The position numbers were made by a program, and so were the translations under genes. 64,000 nt of DNA, taken from positions 806,001 to 870,000 of the forward strand of contig NZ_CP130832.1 in assembly GCF_030549615.1 (NCBI RefSeq), written 5' to 3'. The stretch comes from Stenotrophomonas sp. 610A2. GTDB taxonomy: Bacteria; Pseudomonadota; Gammaproteobacteria; Xanthomonadales; Xanthomonadaceae. How positions within the stretch are numbered: position 1 is the first letter of the stretch; every line of letters starts with the position of its first letter. Under the pieces are notes generated by a model. It ran no database searches and was not told the origin of the DNA. It saw only the letters and a program-made list of their open reading frames with translations. Positions 1 through 8,929 of this stretch are shown here, in pieces.

Positions 1-562
1 CGAGCTGGTGCGCCCGCAGTGGCCGGCGATCCGCTTCGTGTTCCCGCATGCGCCCAAGCGCCCGGTCAGCATCAACAACGGCATGCCGATGCGCGCCTGG
101 TACGACATCGTCAGCATGGATTTCCGCAGCCGCGCCGATGCCAAGGGTGTCGCCGAATCGGTAGCGCAGCTGGAAGAGCTGATCGCCCGTGAACAGGCTC
201 GCGGCATTCCCGCCAAGCGCATCGTGCTGGCCGGCTTCTCGCAGGGCGGGGCAATCATTTTGTCCGCCGGCCTCAAGCGCAGCGAGCCGGTAGCGGGCTT
301 GGCAGCCTTGTCGACCTATCTGCCGGAAGTGGATGCCGCCCCGTCGCAGTTGGTCGACGGCGCTATCGCGCAACCGGTGTTCATGGCCCATGGCAGCGCT
401 GATCCAGTGATTCCGCTGCAGATCGCCGAGCACAGCGCGCAGGTGCTCAAGACGCTGGGCTTCGGCGTGGAATGGCACCGTTACCAGATGGCCCACCAGG
501 TCTGCGGCGAAGAGATCCACGCGCTGGGCGACTGGCTGCAGGCCCGTTTCGCGCAGATCTGA
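1..562 (+). CDS. carboxylesterase/phospholipase family alpha/beta hydrolase (5' truncated)
   Basis: This is the 3' part of a serine hydrolase of the carboxylesterase/lysophospholipase family (EstB-like); the reading frame is already open at base 2, so the start lies outside the window. About 186 residues remain of a family usually near 220. The nucleophile motif GFSQGG is visible, followed by the acid in HGSADPVIPL and the histidine in the C-terminal segment MAHQVCGEE. There is no membrane segment, so it is probably a cytosolic esterase acting on short acyl esters. The physiological substrate cannot be told from sequence. The next gene, algR, starts about 105 bases downstream on the same strand. 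Confidence 0.85.
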   Translation, partial: ELVRPQWPAIRFVFPHAPKRPVSINNGMPMRAWYDIVSMDFRSRADAKGVAESVAQLEELIAREQARGIPAKRIVLAGFSQGGAIILSAGLKRSEPVAGLAALSTYLPEVDAAPSQLVDGAIAQPVFMAHGSADPVIPLQIAEHSAQVLKTLGFGVEWHRYQMAHQVCGEEIHALGDWLQARFAQI

Positions 563-667
563 TCCCTTTGTGAGCTGTACCGCAGTTGCCGGATTGTTGA
601 CGGCGGCGTGCAGCGAACCCGGCTACCATGTCGCCACGACTGGGGAGCCGTGAGCGAGGTACGAGGT

Positions 668-1396
668 GTGAAGGTAGTAATCGCCGATGACGAGCCATTG
701 GCACGCGAGCGTTTGCGCGCGCTGCTGGCCGAGCTTGCGGGGGTGGATGTGGTTGGCGAGGCTGCCAATGGCAACGACGCCTTGCAGGTCTGCGCGCAGA
801 CCCAGCCGGATCTGGTGTTGCTGGACATCGCCATGCCGGGCATCGACGGGCTGGAAGTTGCCCGTCACCTGGCGCGCTTCGAGCCGCGCCCGGCGGTGGT
901 GTTCTGCACCGCCTACGACGCCCATGCCTTGTCGGCCTTCGAGGCGGCGGCAATCGATTACCTGATGAAGCCGGTGCGCGGCGAGCGCCTGGCCGCCGCG
1001 CTGGAACGTGCGCGCACCTTCATTGCCGGCCGCGCCAATGCCGCCCCGGCTGCGGCCACGCAACCGCGACGGATGCTGTGCGCGCGCCTGCGCGGCAGCC
1101 TGCGTCTGGTGCCGGTGGAAGACATCCTCTACCTGCAGGCCGAGGAAAAATACGTGGTGGTGCATCACCTGCGCGGCGAGGACCTGATCGAAGAGTCGCT
1201 GCGCTCGCTGGAGGACGAGTTCTCCGGGCGCTTCATCCGCATCCACCGCAACTGCCTGATCGCCCGCGACAGGCTGCAGGAAGTCCGCCGCACCCCGGCC
1301 GGGCAGGTGCAGGCGGTGCTGCGTGATGTGCCGCATCCGCTGGAAATCAGCCGCCGCTGTGTGGCCGGGCTGAAGACCGAGATGGAACGGCTGTGA
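668..1396 (+). CDS. algR: LytTR-type response regulator AlgR
   Basis: Two-domain response regulator of 242 residues. The receiver domain (about 1-115) has acidic residues in the DDEP segment and the phospho-acceptor Asp53 in LLDIAMPG. A LytTR DNA-binding domain occupies about 140-240 ([23 protein letters not shown]). I chose the GTG at 668 because it gives the family N-terminus [15 protein letters not shown] and follows a GAGGT-like site; a longer frame opens at 608 but adds nonconserved residues. In Pseudomonas AlgR controls alginate and type IV pili and lies beside hemC, as here. The usual sensor kinase gene algZ is not directly upstream, where the esterase gene lies instead. Confidence 0.9.
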   Translation: MKVVIADDEPLARERLRALLAELAGVDVVGEAANGNDALQVCAQTQPDLVLLDIAMPGIDGLEVARHLARFEPRPAVVFCTAYDAHALSAFEAAAIDYLMKPVRGERLAAALERARTFIAGRANAAPAAATQPRRMLCARLRGSLRLVPVEDILYLQAEEKYVVVHHLRGEDLIEESLRSLEDEFSGRFIRIHRNCLIARDRLQEVRRTPAGQVQAVLRDVPHPLEISRRCVAGLKTEMERL

Positions 1397-1427
1397 CCCA
1401 GGGGCTGGCAGCGGCGATAATGGCCGC

Positions 1428-2336
1428 ATGAGCATCCTGCGTATCGCCACCCGAAAGAGCCCGCTTGCCCTGTGGCAGAGCGAACACGTCGCCGACCGCC
1501 TGCGCCAGGCCCATCCGGGGCTGCAGGTGGAGCTTGTGCCGATGAGCACGCGCGGCGATGAAATCCTCGACCGCTCGCTGGCGGCCATCGGCGGCAAGGG
1601 CCTGTTCCTGAAGGAGCTGGAGCTGGCGATGTTGCGCGGCGAAGCCGATTGCGCGGTGCATTCGCTCAAGGACGTACCGATGGAGCTGGAAGCGCCGTTC
1701 GTGCTGCCGGCCATCCTGACCCGCGCCGACTCGGCTGACGCTTTCGTCTCCAACACCTATGCGTCGCTGGATGCCTTGCCGCAGGGTGCCTGCGTCGGCA
1801 CTTCTTCATTGCGCCGGCAGGCACAGCTGCGCGCATTGCGCCCGGACCTGCAGTCGCGCGACCTGCGCGGCAACGTCAACACCCGTCTGGCCAAGCTGGA
1901 TGCCGGCGAATACGACGCCATCATCCTGGCCTGTGCTGGTCTGGAACGCCTGGAGTTGGGCGCACGCATCCGTGATCGCCTGGTCGCCCCGCAGTGGCTG
2001 CCGGCGCCCGCACAGGCGGCGGTGGCGATTGAGTGCCGACAGGACGATGCGGGCACGATCGCACTACTCAAGGCGCTGGACGATGCCGCCACCCGCACCT
2101 GCGTGGAAGCGGAGCGGGCGATGAACCGCGCGCTCGATGGCAGCTGCCATGTGCCGGTGGCTGGCTTGGCGCAGTGGCGTGGTGATGACCTGTGGTTGCA
2201 GGGCCTGGTCGGCGGTGTCGCCGATGGCCGCGCGGTACGTGCGCAGGCGCAAGGCCCGGCGAGCGACCCGGAAGCCCTGGGTCAGGAAGTCGCACGTCAG
2301 CTGCTGGCCGGCGGCGCGGGCGAGCTGTTGCGCTGA
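1428..2336 (+). CDS. hemC: porphobilinogen deaminase (hydroxymethylbilane synthase)
   Basis: Cytosolic haem-pathway enzyme that joins four porphobilinogen units into hydroxymethylbilane. At 302 residues it has the full family length. The N-terminus [12 protein letters not shown], the segment [10 protein letters not shown] with the catalytic Asp region, and [11 protein letters not shown] are classic HemC signatures. The dipyrromethane cofactor cysteine is Cys240 in GSCHVPVA. The gene starts 31 bases after algR on the same strand, the same order as in Pseudomonas, so co-transcription is likely. hemD does not follow; the downstream gap contains repeats. Confidence 0.97.
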   Translation: MSILRIATRKSPLALWQSEHVADRLRQAHPGLQVELVPMSTRGDEILDRSLAAIGGKGLFLKELELAMLRGEADCAVHSLKDVPMELEAPFVLPAILTRADSADAFVSNTYASLDALPQGACVGTSSLRRQAQLRALRPDLQSRDLRGNVNTRLAKLDAGEYDAIILACAGLERLELGARIRDRLVAPQWLPAPAQAAVAIECRQDDAGTIALLKALDDAATRTCVEAERAMNRALDGSCHVPVAGLAQWRGDDLWLQGLVGGVADGRAVRAQAQGPASDPEALGQEVARQLLAGGAGELLR

Positions 2337-2561
2337 GCCAGCTGTTGTAGGAGCGGCGTAAGCCGCGAAGCCACAAATGTCCGAAAACAACATGAGCGCC
2401 GCTTTCAGCGGCGCGCAAGCATGGCCAGCTTCGCGGCTGACGCCGCTCCCACAAAATCAACAGAACCAATGCTGGTTCTGCAGGATTGGCTGGTAACGCC
2501 TCTTGCCGAGCATGGCTCGGCACTACAGTGAGGCGAATGCCGGGCATGGCCCGGTACCTGC
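2337..2561. repeat. GTAG-type REP pair plus SMAG half element
   Basis: Gap between hemC and the convergent DUF481 gene. A REP unit at 2346-2372 (TGTAGGAGCGGCGTAAGCC and onward) is followed by an imperfect inverted copy at 2427-2453, so the pair can fold into a long hairpin. A second type, TGCCGAGCATGGCTCGGCA followed by CTACA, lies at about 2503-2527. A small hairpin at 2461-2480 (CAGAACCAATGCTGGTTCTG) may assist termination. Such GTAG-headed palindromes are described as SMAG elements in S. maltophilia. Confidence 0.8.
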
Positions 2562-3338
2562 TTACTTGAAGCTGTAAACCACGTTCATCGTGGTCAGGGT
2601 GTCGGTCTTGCGCTTGTCTTCGGCGACGTCGCTGTTGTGGCGGGCCTGCCAGCCGGCCTTCAGCGCGAAGTGCTTGTTCATGCTGACCGAGACGCCGAAG
2701 TCGTTCTGCGCGAAGGTGTTGTACGAGCCCGATTCCACCAGCAGCGAATTCACCAGTTCGGTGTTCTCGGTAAGCGCGTACTTCAGGTCGAACAGGCCGC
2801 GGCCAATCAGGCCGGTGCGGTCTTCGTCGGTATCGGCGTTGTGCGAACGACGCACACCCGGGCCGATCTGCGTGTCCAGGATCAGGCGCTCACCATCGAT
2901 CAGGCGCGTGCCGTAACCCAGACCGAAGCTGGCCTGGCGGTCGTAGGTGGCGAAATCGTCGCTTTCGTAACGCACGGTGGCGGTGAGCTGGCGGTGCTCG
3001 CCCAGCTGCAATGCACTGCCGGCGCTGCCGGTGTAGCGATTGGCGGTGGTCTGGCGCTTGCGGCGGGTGCTGCCGTCGTCCGAGGTCTCGGTGTATTCGG
3101 CGCTGGAGCGCAGACCGAACAGATCCATGTTGTGGATCCAGTCGTCGTCGGTGTAGCGCAGCTTCAGGCGGCCGTTGAAGCTTTCGGTGGTGCTGTTGCC
3201 GTGGGCCGAGGCAAAGCCCAGCTCACCGCCGCTGCCGCTCCATGGGGAGGTCATGGCGGCAAGGTCGGAGGCGTCGTCGGCCCAGGCCAGCGGGGCGGCC
3301 AGCAGCAACGGCAGCATCAAGGAAACACGCAGGGACAT
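2562..3338 (-). CDS. DUF481 (YdiY-type) outer-membrane beta-barrel protein
   Basis: 258 residues. The ATG at 3338 has a GGAG ribosome site nine bases upstream and gives a clear signal peptide (SLRVSLMLPLLLAAPLAWA, then DDAS). The mature part begins with SPWSGSGGELGFASAHGNS, the typical opening of the DUF481 salt-induced outer-membrane family. It continues as alternating beta strands (ALQLGEHRQLTATVRYES, GLGYGTRLIDGERL) and ends in a terminal phenylalanine-lysine. E. coli YdiY is the nearest named relative, without a firm biochemical role. It is expected in the outer membrane. It is divergent from the WYL regulator, which could control it, but that is only inferred from position. Confidence 0.88.
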   Translation of the reverse strand: MSLRVSLMLPLLLAAPLAWADDASDLAAMTSPWSGSGGELGFASAHGNSTTESFNGRLKLRYTDDDWIHNMDLFGLRSSAEYTETSDDGSTRRKRQTTANRYTGSAGSALQLGEHRQLTATVRYESDDFATYDRQASFGLGYGTRLIDGERLILDTQIGPGVRRSHNADTDEDRTGLIGRGLFDLKYALTENTELVNSLLVESGSYNTFAQNDFGVSVSMNKHFALKAGWQARHNSDVAEDKRKTDTLTTMNVVYSFK

Positions 3339-3493
3339 CAGGGGGATCTCCATGGGAGAGACGGGAATGGTTGGCGATTGGATGATACCGGATGGTCCCT
3401 GACCCCCAGGCCGATGGCGGGCCGGGGCTTCATTCGCTGTTATGCGGGGGCCGGCCTGCTCCATTGGCGCCCGGAGTCGGACATAATCCGGGC

Positions 3494-4459
3494 ATGGACC
3501 GCTATGAACGCATCAACGCGCTGCATCGTCTGCTCAAGTCCGCCCGCTATCCGGTAACGGTGATGCGGTTGCAGGAGGAGTTGAGCTGTTCCCGTGCCAC
3601 GGTCTACCGCGACCTGGCCTTCCTGCGTGACGCGCTGATGGCGCCGGTGGAGGGCGATGGCGAGGCCGGGTTCCGCTACCTGAGTGGGGAGAGCGACCGT
3701 TTCGAGCTGCCAGGCTTGTGGCTGAGCTCGGAGGAGCTGCACGCCTTGCTGGCGTCGCAGCACTTGCTGTCGCGCACTGGCGGCGGGGTGTTGTCGTCGA
3801 TGCTGGCGCCGCTGCAGCAGCGCATCGAGGGCTTGTTGGCCGCACAGGCTGGAGCCTCGCATTGGCCGGTGGAGCGGGTGCGGGTGATTCCGCACCGCGG
3901 CCGCAAGCTGGATGAAGCCAGTTTCCGTACGGTGGCCTCCGGTGTGCTGGAGCGCAAGCAGCTGTCCTTTGAATACCGCGCACGTTCCACCGATGAGGCA
4001 ACCCGCCGCACGGTGTCACCGCAGCGGATTACCCATTACCGGGACAACTGGTACCTGGATGCCTGGGACCATAGTCGTGAGGCGGTACGCAGCTTCGCGG
4101 TGGATCGCATCCATCAGGCGCGGCTGCTGGACCAGCCGGCACGCGATGTCGCCGATGAGGAATTGAACGAGCAGTTGGCGGCCAGTTACGGCATTTTCTC
4201 GGGCGCACCGAAGGGCTGGGCGACCATCGTGTTCAGTGCCAAGGCCGCGCGCTGGGTGGCCGATGAGCATTGGCATTCCAAGCAGCAGGGCCGGTTCCTT
4301 GCTGATGGGCGCTATGAATTGAAGGTGCCGTACAGCGTGTCGCGCGAGCTGTTGATGGACGTGCTGCATTACGGCTCGGACGCGGAGATTGTGGAGCCGC
4401 AGTCCCTGCGTGAGCAGGCCAAGGCGTTGCTGTCGCTGGCGTTGAGTAATTACGACTGA
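3494..4459 (+). CDS. WYL-domain transcriptional regulator with N-terminal HTH
   Basis: 321-residue cytosolic DNA-binding regulator. An HTH_11-type helix-turn-helix occupies about 1-60 (INALHRLLKSARYPVTVMRLQEELSC, with SRATVYRDLAFLRDAL as recognition helix region). The WYL domain follows at about 150-230 and contains the hallmark DNWYLDAWDHSRE and FAVDRIHQARLLD; a C-terminal WCX-like region closes the protein. WYL domains bind nucleic acid or small ligands, and many such proteins answer DNA damage or defence cues, but no ligand is evident here. ATG 3494 matches the family N-terminus MDRYERI. It is divergent from the DUF481 gene with 155 bases between starts. Confidence 0.88.
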   Translation: MDRYERINALHRLLKSARYPVTVMRLQEELSCSRATVYRDLAFLRDALMAPVEGDGEAGFRYLSGESDRFELPGLWLSSEELHALLASQHLLSRTGGGVLSSMLAPLQQRIEGLLAAQAGASHWPVERVRVIPHRGRKLDEASFRTVASGVLERKQLSFEYRARSTDEATRRTVSPQRITHYRDNWYLDAWDHSREAVRSFAVDRIHQARLLDQPARDVADEELNEQLAASYGIFSGAPKGWATIVFSAKAARWVADEHWHSKQQGRFLADGRYELKVPYSVSRELLMDVLHYGSDAEIVEPQSLREQAKALLSLALSNYD

Positions 4460-4912
4460 GGAAGCTTTGCTTGGGTTTGGGTTTGGGTTTGGGTTTGGGC
4501 TTGGGCTCGGCTTAGGCTCCGCTTCCGCTTCCGCTTCCGCTTTCGCTTTCGCTCTGCTTTGGTTTGGCTTTGGCTTTGGGTTTGGCCTTGGCTTTGCCCA
4601 GCTTTGCTCTGCTCATGCTCTGCTTTCCCCTCTCCCGCCTGCGGGAGAGGGGTAGGGGTGAGGGCAGCTCCTGCTTGTTGCTGTTGCCATTGCTGTTGCC
4701 GTTGTTTTTCGGAGCAGTAGATCAACGGCTACAGCTGAAGCAAAAGCAAAGCAAAAGCAAAGCAAAAGCTTCCCCTCACCCCTACCCCTCTCCCGGAAAC
4801 GGGAGAGGGGATAGCAAGATCTAGAGCAACAGCAACAGCAACAGCAACAGCAAAGCCAAAGCACAAAAAAACAGCCGCTTTCGCGGCTGTTTTCTTTCAG
4901 ATCACTCCGCCA
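4460..4912. repeat. simple-sequence block with nested CTCTCCC/GGGAGAG palindromes
   Basis: No gene is seen in this 453-base gap. It starts with tandem TTTGGG/CTTGGG hexamers (about 4466-4510), passes into CTTCCG/CTTTCG hexamers (about 4516-4550) and TTTGGC units, and ends with AGCAAA and ACAGCA units (4738-4866). Two palindromic repeats are embedded, at 4627-4664 (CCCCTCTCCCGCCTGCGGGA and onward) and at 4772-4810, in opposite orientation to each other. The whole block shows strong strand asymmetry: pyrimidine-like GT/CT units on the left and purine-like AGCAAA units on the right, as if one half were an inverted copy of the other. Confidence 0.8.
4871..4890. terminator. Rho-independent terminator of fabB, bidirectional form
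   Basis: A perfect 8-bp stem (ACAGCCGC at 4871-4878 pairing with GCGGCTGT at 4883-4890) with a four-base loop is flanked by A-runs on the left and T-runs on the right. It lies 23 bases past the fabB stop codon on the minus strand, where the A-run becomes a T-tract. Confidence 0.85.
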
Positions 4913-6121
4913 TCAAACCCGGCCGAAGATCAGCGTTGCATTGGTGCCGCCAAAGCCGAAGCTGTTCGACATCACCGTGTCCAGCTTCGCATCCTGCGTC
5001 TTGCGCAGAATCGGGAAGCCTTCCACACGCTCGTCCAGGGTTTCGATGTTCGCCGAGCCAGCCATGAAGCCATCACGCATCATCAGCAGGCAGTAGATCG
5101 CCTCGTGCACGCTGGCAGCGCCCAGCGAGTGGCCCGACAGCGCCTTGGTCGACGACAGCGGCGGCACGGCGTCACCGAACACCTGGCGCACCGCACCGAG
5201 CTCGGTCACGTCGCCCAGCGGCGTCGAGGTGCCGTGGGTGTTCAGATAATCGATCGGACGGTCCAGGCCTTCCATCGCCATCTTCATGCAGCGCACCGCG
5301 CCTTCGCCGGACGGGGCAACCATGTCGGCACCGTCGGAAGTCACACCGTAACCAACCAGTTCGGCATAGATGCGTGCACCACGGGCCACGGCGTGGTCGT
5401 AGTCTTCCAGTACCAGCATGCCGGCGCCGCCAGCGATGACGAAGCCGTCGCGGTTGGCGTCGTACGGGCGCGACGCGGTGGCCGGCGTTTCGTTGAAGCT
5501 GGTGGACAGTGCGCCCATGGCGTCGAACATCACGCTCATCGACCAATGCAGGTCTTCACCGCCACCGGCAAACATCACGTCCTGGGCGCCATGGCGGATC
5601 AGGTCGGCGGCAGCGCCGATGCAATGTGCCGAGGTGGCGCAGGCGGCCGACAGCGAGTAGCTCAGGCCCTTGATGCTGAAGGCGGTGGCCAGGTTGGCCG
5701 ACACGGTCGAGCACATCGTGCGCGGCACCATGTACGGGCCTACCTTGCGTACGCCACGGTTGCGCAGCAGATCGGCCGCTTCAACCTGCCATTCGCTGGA
5801 GCCGCCGCCGGAGCCGGCGATCAGGCCGGTACGCACGTTGCTGACCTGGCTTTCGTCCAGGCCGGCATCGGCGATGGCATCGCGCATGGAAATGTAGCTG
5901 TACGACGCGGCATCGCTCATGAAACGCTTGAGCTTGCGGTCTACCTGCGCGTCCAGGTCGATGTCGACCTTGCCGCCGATCTGGCTGCGCAGGCCGGCTT
6001 CGGCGTGGTCGGGCAGGGCGACGATGCCGGGGCGGCTGTCACGCAGGGCGCTGGAGACGGTATCCAGATCGTTGCCAAGGCAGGACGTGATGCCCATGCC
6101 GGTAATGACGACACGACGCAT
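4913..6121 (-). CDS. fabB: beta-ketoacyl-ACP synthase I
   Basis: 402 residues, the normal FabB size. This condensing enzyme elongates unsaturated acyl-ACPs in the cytosol. [18 protein letters not shown] is the family N-terminus. The active-site cysteine is in [15 protein letters not shown], and the two histidines are in [11 protein letters not shown] and [10 protein letters not shown]. The start overlaps the fabA stop as TGATG, so the pair is translationally coupled. The fabA-fabB order is typical of gammaproteobacterial unsaturated fatty acid operons. An intrinsic terminator follows closely. Confidence 0.97.
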   Translation of the reverse strand: MRRVVITGMGITSCLGNDLDTVSSALRDSRPGIVALPDHAEAGLRSQIGGKVDIDLDAQVDRKLKRFMSDAASYSYISMRDAIADAGLDESQVSNVRTGLIAGSGGGSSEWQVEAADLLRNRGVRKVGPYMVPRTMCSTVSANLATAFSIKGLSYSLSAACATSAHCIGAAADLIRHGAQDVMFAGGGEDLHWSMSVMFDAMGALSTSFNETPATASRPYDANRDGFVIAGGAGMLVLEDYDHAVARGARIYAELVGYGVTSDGADMVAPSGEGAVRCMKMAMEGLDRPIDYLNTHGTSTPLGDVTELGAVRQVFGDAVPPLSSTKALSGHSLGAASVHEAIYCLLMMRDGFMAGSANIETLDERVEGFPILRKTQDAKLDTVMSNSFGFGGTNATLIFGRV

Positions 6122-6636
6122 CAGAAGCTCTCGGTTGAGGTGAACAGACCTACGCGCAGGTCCTTGGCGGTATAGATCTCGCGGCCGTCGACCAGCATGC
6201 GGGCGTCGGTCTGTGCCATCACCAGCTTGCGGTTGATCACGCGCGAGACATCGATTTCGTACTGCACCAGCTTGGCGCTGGGCAGCACCTGGCCGGTGAA
6301 CTTGACCTCGCCACAGCCCAGCGCACGGCCGCGGCCTTCTGCGCCGAACCAGGTGAGATAGAAGCCGGTCAGCTGCCACATGGCATCCAGGCCCAGGCAG
6401 CCGGGCATCACCGGGTCGCCGATGAAGTGGCAGCCGAAGAACCACAGGTCAGGACGGATATCCAGCTCGGCCCGGATCATGCCCTTGCCGTGTGCGCCAC
6501 CGTCCTCGCGGATCTCGGTGATGCGGTCGAACATCAGCATCGGGTCATTGGGGAGACGGCCTTTGTTCGGGCCGAAAAGTTCGCCACGCGCGCTGGCCAG
6601 CAGCTGGTCGCGCGAGAAAGCATGCAGACGGGTCAT
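6121..6636 (-). CDS. fabA: 3-hydroxydecanoyl-ACP dehydratase/isomerase
   Basis: 171 residues. Bifunctional hot-dog fold enzyme that dehydrates 3-hydroxydecanoyl-ACP and isomerises trans-2- to cis-3-decenoyl-ACP, the entry to unsaturated fatty acids. The active-site histidine is in [15 protein letters not shown] and the aspartate in [13 protein letters not shown] 6636 gives the family start [13 protein letters not shown]; an upstream in-frame extension is not conserved-looking. First gene of a two-gene operon with fabB; its last base is shared with the fabB start. Its promoter must lie in the 209-base gap shared with the divergent dinB gene; no FabR- or FadR-type operator could be recognised by eye. 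Confidence 0.97.
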   Translation of the reverse strand: MTRLHAFSRDQLLASARGELFGPNKGRLPNDPMLMFDRITEIREDGGAHGKGMIRAELDIRPDLWFFGCHFIGDPVMPGCLGLDAMWQLTGFYLTWFGAEGRGRALGCGEVKFTGQVLPSAKLVQYEIDVSRVINRKLVMAQTDARMLVDGREIYTAKDLRVGLFTSTESF

Positions 6637-6845
6637 CCGGGGTAATCCAAAGCCATTGCGAGCCCCGGAGCATGCTGCAGCATTTCCGTTCAATCAAATG
6701 TTTTAACTGGACGGTTGCGTATGTTAGCTGCAGATAAGCGCCGTTCGCGGGCTGTTACGGGAGGTATGAATAAGTACATTTGTGAGGACAAGTGTGCATT
6801 TAGCGACAACAGCTATCATGTTGGCGACCTTTTGAGACTGTTGCC

Positions 6846-7931
6846 TTGAGCCAACAACGCAAGATCATCCACGTCGACATGGACGCCTTCTATGCGTCCG
6901 TGGAGCAACGTGATGACCCCGGTTTGCGCGGGAGGCCGGTTGTGGTGGCCTGGCGCGGGGCGCGTTCGGTGGTCTGCGCGGCCTCTTACGAAGCCCGTAA
7001 ATTCGGGGTGCGTTCGGCGATGCCGGCGCTGCGCGCCGAGCGCCTGTGCCCGGATGCGGTATTCGTGCCGCCGGACTTTGCCCGCTACAAGGCGGTGTCG
7101 CGGCAGATCCGCGAGATTTTCCTGCAGCACACCCCGCTGGTGGAGCCGCTGTCGCTGGATGAGGCCTTCCTCGACGTCACCGAATCGCCGAGCTGCGACG
7201 GTATCGCCACCGAGATCGCACGTACCATCCGCGCGCAGATCCGCGAGACCACCGGCTTGACCGCCTCGGCAGGCATCGCCCCGAACAAGTTCCTGGCCAA
7301 GGTGGCCTCGGACTGGCGCAAGCCCGATGGCCAGTTCGTGGTGCCGCCGTCGAAGGTGGAGCAGTTCCTGACGCCCTTGCCGGTCAAGCGGGTGCCGGGC
7401 GTGGGCAAGGTGATGGAAGGCAAGCTGTCGGCGCTGGGCATTGTCACCGTCGGTGATCTGCGCGCGCTGCCGCTTGAACAACTGCAGGCCTTGTTCGGCA
7501 GTTTTGGCGCGGGTTTGTACCGGCGCGCGCGTGGCATCGACGAGCGGCCGGTGGAACCGGACCAGCCGGTGCAGTCGATTTCTTCCGAGGATACCTTCGC
7601 CGAAGACCTGCACATGGGCGAGTTCGACGAAGCGATCACCCAGTTGGCCGAGCGCACCTGGCGTGCAACCGGGCGTACCGAGCGCATCGGTCACACCGTC
7701 GTGCTGAAGTTGAAGACCGCGCAGTTCCGCATTCTCACCCGCAGCTATACACCGGATACCCCGCCAAGCTCGGTTGAAGACCTGCGCGACATCGCCCTGG
7801 CCTTGTGCCAGCGCGTGCAGTTGCCGGCGGATACGCGCTATCGCCTGGTCGGCGTGGGCTTGTCGGGCTTCCGTGATCGCGAAGAGCTGGTGATCCAGGG
7901 TGATTTGTTTCGCGGCATCTCGCTGGATTGA
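6846..7931 (+). CDS. dinB: DNA polymerase IV
   Basis: 361-residue Y-family translesion polymerase. The palm motif HVDMDAFYASVEQ has metal-binding Asp11. The second catalytic patch is SLDEAFLDV, and the helix-hairpin-helix segment LPVKRVPGVGKVMEGKL is followed by the little-finger domain. The start is a TTG at 6846, the only start that gives the family N-terminus SQQRKIIHVDMD; no convincing Shine-Dalgarno precedes it, suggesting weak translation. The C-terminus GDLFRGISLD lacks a perfect beta-clamp motif, though QGDLF is a plausible clamp-binding pentamer. No SOS box was recognised upstream. Confidence 0.95.
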   Translation: MSQQRKIIHVDMDAFYASVEQRDDPGLRGRPVVVAWRGARSVVCAASYEARKFGVRSAMPALRAERLCPDAVFVPPDFARYKAVSRQIREIFLQHTPLVEPLSLDEAFLDVTESPSCDGIATEIARTIRAQIRETTGLTASAGIAPNKFLAKVASDWRKPDGQFVVPPSKVEQFLTPLPVKRVPGVGKVMEGKLSALGIVTVGDLRALPLEQLQALFGSFGAGLYRRARGIDERPVEPDQPVQSISSEDTFAEDLHMGEFDEAITQLAERTWRATGRTERIGHTVVLKLKTAQFRILTRSYTPDTPPSSVEDLRDIALALCQRVQLPADTRYRLVGVGLSGFRDREELVIQGDLFRGISLD

Positions 7932-7994
7932 GTACATCCTCTGCGCGACGCGGCGCCGCTACAATCGATGCTCATTTTCCGGGAGTGTGGATGC

Positions 7995-8645
7995 GTGGCG
8001 ATTACGGCCTTGGTGTTCGATTTGGATGGCACGCTGGTGGACAGCGCAGGTGATATCGCCGAGGCAGTGAACCTCACATTGGAAGAGCTGGCGTTGCCGC
8101 GCGTCTCCGAGGCGACGGTACGCAGCTGGATAGGCGAGGGTGTACGCAATCTGGTGTCCACCGCATTGGCGAACGCAGGCAGTGCGTTGACGTTGGAAGA
8201 GGTGATGTCGGTTTTCATGGGCCATTACAAGGCCTGCCTGCTGCGCAGCCCGCGCCTCTACGACGGCGTTGGTGAGGCCTTGACCGCATTGCAGGCCCGC
8301 GGCCTGCCGATGGCGATCTGCACCAACAAGCCGGCGGCGATGGTTGCGCCCTTGTTGCAGCATCTGGGCATTGCTGGCTTCTTCGCGCACATCATTGGTG
8401 GCGATTCCTTGCCGCAGCGCAAGCCTGCAGCGGAGCCGCTGTTGCATGTGGCAGGCTTGCTGCAGCAGCCGGTGGTGGATTGCCTGATGGTTGGTGATTC
8501 GGGCACCGATCTGGGCGCGGCCAACAATGCCGGCATGCCGATCGTGCTGGTGCGCTATGGCTATTCGCGCGACCTGGATCTGGATGCGGCTGAAGCAGTG
8601 GCGGTGATCGACGATATGCGTGAGTTGGTGGCGATCGTCGCGTAG
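7995..8645 (+). CDS. gph: HAD-family phosphoglycolate phosphatase
   Basis: 216 residues. Haloacid-dehalogenase phosphatase that removes phosphate from 2-phosphoglycolate, a product of DNA 3'-phosphoglycolate repair. Motif I is FDLDGTLVDS (nucleophile Asp9, general acid Asp11), motif II lies in AICTNKPA, and motif IV is MVGDSGTDLGAA. GTG 7995 is preferred because GGGAG sits nine bases before it; a longer ATG form at 7968 would place the ribosome site inside the coding region. It begins 63 bases after dinB on the same strand. HAD specificity is hard to predict, so the substrate name is by family similarity. Confidence 0.88.
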   Translation: MAITALVFDLDGTLVDSAGDIAEAVNLTLEELALPRVSEATVRSWIGEGVRNLVSTALANAGSALTLEEVMSVFMGHYKACLLRSPRLYDGVGEALTALQARGLPMAICTNKPAAMVAPLLQHLGIAGFFAHIIGGDSLPQRKPAAEPLLHVAGLLQQPVVDCLMVGDSGTDLGAANNAGMPIVLVRYGYSRDLDLDAAEAVAVIDDMRELVAIVA

Positions 8646-8654
8646 CCGGGCTTT

Positions 8655-8753
8655 TGTAGGAGCGGCATAAGCCGCGAAGCCGACAGCAATGAAGTCGCAG
8701 GGATTTCCGCAATCGGGCGGTCTATCAGCTTCGCGGCTTACGCCGCTCCTACA
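8655..8753. repeat. GTAG-type REP inverted pair
   Basis: A REP unit at 8655-8682 (TGTAGGAGCGGCATAAGCC and onward) faces its inverted copy at 8727-8753 (ending GCCGCTCCTACA), with about 44 bases between. Sequence and head-to-head layout match the copies near 2346, 27711 and 39218. It lies just after gph and could act as its terminator hairpin. Confidence 0.85.
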
Positions 8754-8784
8754 AATCAGAGGCCACAACCTCATTGCCCGTAGT

Positions 8785-8804
8785 TATCAATAATCATTCT
8801 CATT
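8785..8804 (+). promoter_or_regulatory. Fur-box-like operator
   Basis: TATCAATAATCATTCTCATT is strongly AT-rich in a GC-rich context. Its AATAATCATTCTC core agrees with 11 of 13 bases of the right part of the classical Fur consensus GATAATGATAATCATTATC. It lies about 125 bases before the FepA-type receptor start, which fits iron repression of the whole cluster. Confidence 0.65.
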
Positions 8805-8929
8805 TAGTGTAGAATACGGGCAATCCGCAGCCTGTCTGGCGTTTGTTTCCGGCAGCTGCATTCGATATCCGTCGTTCCTCAAGCTGTTCGCCAGAGGGGC
8901 GCATCCCCACTGTCGAGAGGCTTTCCCCC

